A stretch of DNA of 64,000 nt from SIG644 sp045613985 (lineage in GTDB: Bacteria > Bacillota > Clostridia > Oscillospirales > CAG-272), in contig JAZLCA010000036.1 in NCBI GenBank assembly GCA_045613985.1, positions 56,999-120,998 of the forward strand, in the 5' to 3' direction. The position numbers and the translations under genes were made by a program. Shown here piece after piece: positions 59,605-64,000 of the stretch. The notes under the pieces are model-generated. The model made no database searches and was not told the origin of the DNA. It was given only the letters and a program-made list of their open reading frames with translations. How positions within the stretch are numbered: the first letter of the stretch is position 1; every line of letters begins with the position of its first letter.

Positions 59605-61482
59605 TCATAAATAGCAAATAGGAATCGCGCTCCAGCCGTGGCACAGGCTTCCCGCGTTGCCAAAGGCAGAAGCCCCCTCGATCGTTTCCCATACGCTCGT
59701 CGCTCCCGCGTCGAGCATTTTTTGATAGTTGCGCCGAATCTCGTCCACGATGCGCGGCCGCCATCTTGCGGTATCCGTCTGCAACAGCGCGTCGTAGGGG
59801 AAGCACTTCATGCTCAAGGAACACTCGGTAAATTCGCCCTTGGCGATTCTCTCGCAAAGCGTGCTCGCATCGTCCGCAACTGCCGCCAGCACCGCCATCG
59901 CGTTGCCCAAAGCTGTGAATTCGCCACCGTTCTTGGTCATGGAAAATGCACCGGCCTTCTCGTCATAAAAAGCCTTTGCCGTCTCTCTCCGGATTGTTTT
60001 CAGCACATCCGTATAATCGAACGTTTTGCCCGCCAACAAGCAAATTTTGCGCAGATTTTCAAGCGCAATGACAAACAGGCAGTTGATCATCAAATCGGGA
60101 ATTTCCTCGTCACAAGAGCCCAGATGCCCCTGAAGGTGTTCGGACCAATCGTAGAAATTCCAATGGTTTCGGCCGCCAAAGCGCGAGATCAAGCCTTCCT
60201 TGGTGTTAGTTAAAAAAGCTTGGACGATGGAGATCAGCTTGGGGTAAATCTCATCGATCAAAGAAACGTCGCCCGTGAAATCCACGTACTCCCGCACCGC
60301 CATAAAATAATACAAGGAAAAGGAGGGGATGGTCAGATCCATGCCGCAGGGATAACAAATGGACAAAAGATGATCCTCCCTTTGATCCTTGCTCATCAAT
60401 AAAAGATTGGCCCGCGCGTACGCCGCGTTTCCGTCCTCAAATGCGCGGTAGCCGCACAGCATCTGATTTCTCGAATCGAAGGCATACAGGCACTGCTCAC
60501 GCCAAGGCGTGTCGACGTAATGCTCCATCATGCAAAGCTTCAGCGTTCGAACACACACGTCGTAGATGCGCGCGTCAATCTCCGTCTTCGCATCAAATTT
60601 CCTTTCTTTGACGGGATAGATCTCCGGGATCAAGCCAAGATCGTTCAAGCGAATGGGAGATTCCGAATAAAGCTCCAGATAGCGGCAACCCAGGCGGAGC
60701 ATATAATTCGTGTAGGTGTTCCGCCCTGGCTTGGCAATATATTCAAAGCTGAAATCCCGACCGCCGATCATTCTTCGGACGTGTCCGTTTTGCAGGTCCT
60801 CGCCCCAGGACACGACGATCCTTTGCTCCGTGTCGGAAATAAAATCCAGCGTTGCAAGACCGACCGATTCCTCGCCAAGATCGACCAGATAATAGTTGCT
60901 CTCCGCCTTCAACACGCGCCCTTTGACGGGAGAAAGCAATTGCAATTTCAGCATGGGACGAGGATAAAAAATACATTTTTTATTCACGCATACCGCAGGC
61001 AAAAGTTCCCCTGTCGCTTCTTTCGTAGCATCGTACAGAAAGCTGAGTCCCAGCTGGCCGGTGATTTTCTTGGCATATCCGCTCAAATACGCTCCGCTCT
61101 TGCGGCACAAGGTATTTTCGTCGCTTGCCAGCAACACGTCACCGCCCTGCTCCACTTCAAAGATCAACCCGGCGTCTGCCTTCTTGTAGCGTTGCGAATT
61201 CTCTCCGAAGTGCCACACCAAAACAAAAATTTCATTCCATCCGCCGCATAAATATTCCGTGATATTGACCTCATCAAAAATCTTATAATGCTCGTAATCA
61301 CCGTATTGATTGCTCGCCGCATATCGCCCATTGACGAACAGCGTATAATCACCATCGCAACAAATGCGGCAAACAGCCTGCCCTTTCGCCGCTTCAAAGC
61401 GGCCGAAAAATTCTCCGTATTCGTCTACGCCCGCATTCTCAGAGATCCAGATCCATTTTGCCTTGTTAAAATAATCCGACAT
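59605..61482 (-). CDS. Second GH78-type rhamnosidase-like protein
   Basis: A 625-residue cytoplasmic protein. The start at 61482 follows AGAGGA. It opens with a jelly-roll ('KAKWIWISENA', 'YTLFVNGRY'), then a second beta-domain, and a GH78-like barrel with 'DTPWREQCLYAFDSRNQML' (general-acid region), 'GATSVWETIEGASAFGN' and 'SLCHGWSAIPICYL' at the very end. More complete than its partner; the pair may act on different linkages. First gene of the operon behind the promoter at 61514-61543. Confidence 0.85.
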   Translation of the reverse strand: MSDYFNKAKWIWISENAGVDEYGEFFGRFEAAKGQAVCRICCDGDYTLFVNGRYAASNQYGDYEHYKIFDEVNITEYLCGGWNEIFVLVWHFGENSQRYKKADAGLIFEVEQGGDVLLASDENTLCRKSGAYLSGYAKKITGQLGLSFLYDATKEATGELLPAVCVNKKCIFYPRPMLKLQLLSPVKGRVLKAESNYYLVDLGEESVGLATLDFISDTEQRIVVSWGEDLQNGHVRRMIGGRDFSFEYIAKPGRNTYTNYMLRLGCRYLELYSESPIRLNDLGLIPEIYPVKERKFDAKTEIDARIYDVCVRTLKLCMMEHYVDTPWREQCLYAFDSRNQMLCGYRAFEDGNAAYARANLLLMSKDQREDHLLSICYPCGMDLTIPSFSLYYFMAVREYVDFTGDVSLIDEIYPKLISIVQAFLTNTKEGLISRFGGRNHWNFYDWSEHLQGHLGSCDEEIPDLMINCLFVIALENLRKICLLAGKTFDYTDVLKTIRRETAKAFYDEKAGAFSMTKNGGEFTALGNAMAVLAAVADDASTLCERIAKGEFTECSLSMKCFPYDALLQTDTARWRPRIVDEIRRNYQKMLDAGATSVWETIEGASAFGNAGSLCHGWSAIPICYL

Positions 61483-61513
61483 AATATCCTCTTTTTCGGT
61501 TGTTGTTGTCATC

Positions 61514-61543
61514 ATTATATCACACGCAACGGGAAAGTGTCAA
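61514..61543 (-). promoter_or_regulatory. Sigma-A promoter of the rhamnosidase operon
   Basis: Minus strand: TTGACA (61538-61543), 18-nt spacer, TATAAT (61514-61519). This is the only strong promoter here with a spacer other than 17. Confidence 0.82.
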
Positions 61544-61649
61544 GCAGTCCCCCTGCCTTGCGCAAACACAGCTTTGTTTGATGCAAAGCATTCCGTCTCC
61601 GCAATTCGGCGCTATACGAAAATCAAGAGTTTAGTCACAAAATAAGATG

Positions 61650-61678
61650 TGGACAGAACGAAAAAATGATGATACAAT
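61650..61678 (+). promoter_or_regulatory. Possible promoter of a small RNA
   Basis: TGGACA (61650-61655), 17-nt spacer, TACAAT (61673-61678). It faces a terminator about 85 bases downstream with no gene between, in the 316-base gap 61483-61798. Confidence 0.45.
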
Positions 61679-61684
61679 GGTATC

Positions 61685-61793
61685 GAAAGCTTTCAATAGC
61701 GTTGAATACTGGAAGCCGCAAAAGAAATCAAAGAAAAAATCGCCCCATAACTTCAAAAGAAACGCCGACACGCGTTGCGTGTCGGCTCTTTTT
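61685..61793 (+). ncRNA. Candidate small RNA (~105 nt)
   Basis: Between a plausible promoter and a strong intrinsic terminator (10-bp stem, then TCTTTTTATTC) lies a stretch of about 105 nt with no likely coding frame: the ATG frame is short, very basic and lacks a ribosome site. This could be a trans-acting sRNA; it could also be the remnant of a lost gene end ('LEAAKEIKEKIAP' then stop is readable). Confidence 0.35.
61764..61786. terminator. Bidirectional terminator after the SASA esterase gene
   Basis: 10-bp stem GCCGACACGC with GCGTGTCGGC, loop GTT; followed by TCTTTTTATTC on the plus strand and GTTTCTTTTG on the minus strand, 13 bases past the stop at 61799. Confidence 0.85.
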
Positions 61794-61798
61794 ATTCA

Positions 61799-62776
61799 TC
61801 ATTCCCTGTTATGGTAGCTCTGGATGACGTACTCGGCAAAAATTCTACCGAGCTGCAATTCGCACAGCGCATCATAATGACCATAGTCCGGTTCGCCCTT
61901 TGGCTCATATAAGGTTGTTAACCCCTCGTCTATGGTCGAAAAATACAGATTCAAGGGAGAGCGCTCGGCAAATCGGCGTTTCCCCTCGTTGACCGTTGGG
62001 TAGCCGGGCTCGCAATACGGGCCATTCGATATGCCCGCATCAATGAAGTAAATTCCGCCAGTCTCCGCGTAAGGCGCAAGATCCTCCCGCAAATACGAAA
62101 CGAACGCGCATTGATTGTCAAAATACCGCTCTGCTTTCCACTCCGTCGTATCCGATTCTCCCTGCATCCAGCAAATCGCTCCGATGCGCGCGTCGTACCC
62201 AAGGCTCGCAAGATGCTCCATATTTACCTTGACAAACGTCAGAAATGCTTGATAAATCGAGCCTCGTTCCCCACGAGCCAGCCAATGCTGGTGGAGCGAG
62301 TAACCCGACATGGTGTATTTCAAAATCAGAAGAGTCTCGTCGGGGTATGCCGCGGAAAGAGCGTCTGCCATACCGACCTCAGGACCGAAAAAGCCATTTG
62401 CGGCGCCACAGGTAAGATCGACCTTGACGTACTCGCCATCCGAGCAAGCATTATGATCGTCGATGCAATAATTGATCAGAACAGAGGAATATCCTGCACT
62501 GTATCGCGCAAAATCCTCGGTCGAAGAGCTCTCCTCAAGATAGCTGACGATGGAACTGCCGCTTGCGTTGCTCTGTCCCAAAAGCAGAATGACCTTGACG
62601 CGCTGCCCGTCCCCGCGCGGCAGGGTCTGTGCGAGCCGATACTGCGTATTCATATCCAACACCACCGGCTCGTCAAGCAGCTCCTCCTCACTTTTTTTCT
62701 TCGCGCAGGACACAACGCCCAAGCAAGCAAAGACCGCCAGCATCAAGCAAACGATGCGAAATGTTCGGTTCAACAT
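61799..62776 (-). CDS. SASA-domain (sialate O-acetylesterase-like) lipoprotein
   Basis: A 325-residue lipoprotein (lipobox VVSC) of the SGNH/SASA carbohydrate-esterase group. The nucleophile is in 'LLLGQSNASG'; the oxyanion block is 'WMQGESDT'; the Asp-His pair is near 'DYGHYDA'. It would remove acetyl groups from sugars at the cell surface. It is the only exported enzyme of the glycan cluster and has its own promoter and terminator. Confidence 0.88.
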   Translation of the reverse strand: MLNRTFRIVCLMLAVFACLGVVSCAKKKSEEELLDEPVVLDMNTQYRLAQTLPRGDGQRVKVILLLGQSNASGSSIVSYLEESSSTEDFARYSAGYSSVLINYCIDDHNACSDGEYVKVDLTCGAANGFFGPEVGMADALSAAYPDETLLILKYTMSGYSLHQHWLARGERGSIYQAFLTFVKVNMEHLASLGYDARIGAICWMQGESDTTEWKAERYFDNQCAFVSYLREDLAPYAETGGIYFIDAGISNGPYCEPGYPTVNEGKRRFAERSPLNLYFSTIDEGLTTLYEPKGEPDYGHYDALCELQLGRIFAEYVIQSYHNRE

Positions 62777-62822
62777 GGCAACTCCTTCCCGGCTATGTTC
62801 GCCATAATACTACTTTGCGATT

Positions 62823-62851
62823 ATTATACCACAAATAGAAGACCGATGCAA
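62823..62851 (-). promoter_or_regulatory. Sigma-A promoter of the SASA esterase gene
   Basis: Minus strand: TTGCAT (62846-62851), 17-nt spacer, TATAAT (62823-62828); the gene's AAGGAG lies about 40 bases downstream. Confidence 0.75.
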
Positions 62852-62910
62852 GCATTTTCAAGTAGGCAAGTAACACAATGAAGACTAATTTAAGAGCAGC
62901 AAAAAAGAGA

Positions 62911-62942
62911 AAAGACAGGCACACGATTGTGTGCCTGTCTTT
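62911..62942. terminator. Terminator of the AT-rich propeller gene
   Basis: Perfect 14-bp stem AAAGACAGGCACAC with GTGTGCCTGTCTTT, loop GATT; T-rich runs on both sides, so active in both directions. Confidence 0.88.
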
Positions 62943-62985
62943 TTGTTGAGTTCACTCAACAGAATTGAACCTTATAAAATCAGAA

Positions 62986-63630
62986 TTATGTGCTATAAAA
63001 TCCCCATAACATTGCAAGAGTATGATTTTTAACGTTTTCACCTTTCTTTTTGTTCAAAAGCAATTCATTATAATACTCATACTCATTTTTGGTAATATTA
63101 ACAGGCTCGCTGATTTTCCCTTCCGTATATTTTGCAACAAAATTCTCGGTAATGATCAAATCTGAATTTCTCCAAAAGCCAATTACATATAATTCACCAT
63201 CAACTTGCTCTATATCTTCAAGCATTCCAATATCACCAAGTAAAAATTGGGATACTCTTGAAAAACCAGCGGTGTCATAAACGGATATAGCCGAGTGCAA
63301 ATCATCACCTTGCCGTTCAATGTTAATAAAATATTTTCCGTCGGCAGAAAAACAAAATCCGTCATCTTGAGCATAATTCACCTTTGAATAGCGAAATTTC
63401 TTAATCAAGGATAATGTTTTAAGAGAATATACCGCAATCCTACCGTCTGTACTTTTGACAACGAACATATCGCCGTGAGGAGAAATTGCCGAATAATATG
63501 CATGTATCAAATCCTTGAATTTGGCAAGCTCTGCTCCGTATTCATCGTATACGTATACAGTCTGCCCTGTACAACCTATATCGTAAGTTCCATTAGAAAT
63601 ATAGCTTACAAATCTCGGCAACACAACCAC
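62986..63630 (-). CDS. Beta-propeller-like protein of an AT-rich segment
   Basis: A 214-residue protein of unknown function starting at GTG 63630. It resembles part of a WD40/YncE-type propeller: repeated blades such as 'TVYVYDEYGAELAKF', 'IAVYSLKTLSLIKKF' and 'FSADGKYFINI'. Only about three or four blades fit, and there is no signal peptide, so it may be truncated at its N-terminus. It is visibly richer in A and T than all other genes in the window and is followed by repeats and a tRNA-like fragment, consistent with transferred DNA. Confidence 0.7.
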   Translation of the reverse strand: MVVLPRFVSYISNGTYDIGCTGQTVYVYDEYGAELAKFKDLIHAYYSAISPHGDMFVVKSTDGRIAVYSLKTLSLIKKFRYSKVNYAQDDGFCFSADGKYFINIERQGDDLHSAISVYDTAGFSRVSQFLLGDIGMLEDIEQVDGELYVIGFWRNSDLIITENFVAKYTEGKISEPVNITKNEYEYYNELLLNKKKGENVKNHTLAMLWGFYST

Positions 63631-63673
63631 CGCCCTTCCAATTCAATTATAACATAAAGCAATTGTTCTTTCA

Positions 63674-63757
63674 AGTGAAATCTTCGGCTTGTGCCGAATG
63701 TGAAATAATGTGCTATTGCGCATTGTAAAATATTGCGCCTTCGTCGCAATGTGAACT
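63674..63757. repeat. Modular GTGAAAT-hairpin repeat
   Basis: Short GTGAAAT-like words (63675-63681, 63699-63706, 63751-63755 degenerate) separate small hairpins: TTCGGC/GCCGAA (63683-63698) and ATTGCG/CGCAAT (63732-63750), with ATTGCGC repeated at 63715 and 63732. This is the pattern of modular intergenic hairpin repeats found in some gut Clostridia. Confidence 0.5.
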
Positions 63758-63844
63758 GAGGGTTTCTTTTATTATTTGTGTCCCGAGTATGATAACGTAT
63801 ATCCGTTTCCAACTGTAAGTCGTCGCGTCTATTTTTCTATCTCT

Positions 63845-63873
63845 ATTATATAAGAAAAGCCCTTGAAAATCAA
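63845..63873 (-). promoter_or_regulatory. Sigma-A promoter of the propeller-like gene
   Basis: Minus strand: TTGATT (63868-63873), 17-nt spacer, TATAAT (63845-63850). The leader of about 200 nt up to the GTG start contains the hairpin repeat. Confidence 0.7.
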
Positions 63874-63910
63874 GAACTTTTGTGTTAGGTGCAAAATTGT
63901 TGCCCCATTA

Positions 63911-64000
63911 TGGCTCCCCCGGCACGGACTTGAACCACCACTCGCTTCGCTCATTGCGACACCATATTTGTCCGTCGCGAAGCTCCGGCCAAATGGCGAG
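63911..64000 (-). other. tRNA-like 3' end and inverted repeats, unresolved
   Basis: On the minus strand the text GGTTCAAGTCC then GGGGGAGCCA resembles a tRNA T-arm, acceptor strand and CCA, but the T-stem pairs poorly (two wobbles and one mismatch) and no matching 5' acceptor (TCCCCCG) lies within the 90 bases visible. Nested inverted repeats (CTTCGC/GCGAAG, GCGAC/GTCGC) precede it. It may be a decayed tRNA end, an attachment site or a dispersed repeat. No gene is seen in 63631-64000. Confidence 0.3.

Noticed and set aside
63606..63812. 68-codon minus-strand frame across the hairpin repeat
   Set aside because: Runs through the repeat element and promoter leader, with no ribosome site.
63911..64000. 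Intact tRNA gene
   Set aside because: T-stem mispairs and the matching 5' acceptor strand is absent in the visible 90 bases.

Overview
This 64 kb window looks like chromosomal DNA from an anaerobic, Gram-positive Clostridia-type bacterium (Bacillota), probably gut-associated and uncultured. The evidence is: strong Shine-Dalgarno sites (AAAGGAGG-like); near-consensus sigma-A promoters, almost all with a 17-nt spacer; many lipoproteins with classic lipoboxes; oxygen-sensitive enzymes (pyruvate formate-lyase with its activase, an iron-sulfur cysteine desulfidase); and no outer-membrane machinery. Base composition is even, except for an AT-rich segment at the right edge (about 62.9-63.9 kb). Genus assignment is not possible from the sequence alone.

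Layout. 1-0.85 kb: a radical SAM enzyme, cut by the window edge. 0.95-3.9 kb: pflB-pflA. 4.2-5.5 kb: a Cys/His-motif lipoprotein. 20.6 down to 5.7 kb (minus strand): a MoxR / DUF58 / BatA-like / vWA operon that continues into two lipoproteins, one of them a 1759-residue repeat protein with three near-identical 309-bp tandem repeats. 37.0 down to 20.9 kb (minus): a 2439-residue membrane-anchored subtilase with BspA-type leucine-rich repeats, then a lipoprotein and a complete oligopeptide ABC importer (oppA-B-C-D-F). No terminator or promoter is visible between protease and importer, so this may be one transcription unit for protein digestion and peptide uptake. 37.4-39.8 kb (plus): a membrane protein and a polyferredoxin fused to a TlpA-like thioredoxin domain. 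39.8-44.9 kb (minus): three lipoproteins, one with its own thioredoxin domain; together with the polyferredoxin these suggest an extracytoplasmic thiol-redox relay. 45.2-47.5 kb (plus): cysteine desulfidase and asparaginase. 47.5-49.05 kb: a three-gene unit with a low-molecular-weight tyrosine phosphatase. 49.1-50.5 kb: a DUF6612-like lipoprotein. 50.6-56.0 kb: HAD phosphatase, GH36-like glycosidase, esterase, M28 peptidase and acyltransferase. 56.2-61.5 kb: three cytoplasmic glycosidase-like proteins, two of them GH78 rhamnosidase-like. 61.8-62.8 kb: a SASA-type esterase lipoprotein. 63.0-63.9 kb: an AT-rich beta-propeller-like gene followed by modular hairpin repeats and a tRNA-like fragment.

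Together the genes describe an amino-acid and glycan fermenter: proteins are cut outside by the subtilase, peptides are imported by Opp, amino acids are broken down inside (cysteine to sulfide and pyruvate, asparagine to aspartate, M28 peptidase), pyruvate is split by PFL, and plant- or host-type glycans are trimmed by rhamnosidase- and galactosidase-like enzymes. The most interesting uncharacterised elements are (i) a roughly 120-residue module marked by 'DGYYH' near its start and 'WL..C.YY' near its end, found four times in three lipoproteins; (ii) the polyferredoxin-TlpA fusion beside a TlpA lipoprotein; and (iii) the giant repeat lipoprotein downstream of the MoxR operon. No CRISPR array, rRNA, intact tRNA, insertion sequence or replication origin was seen.
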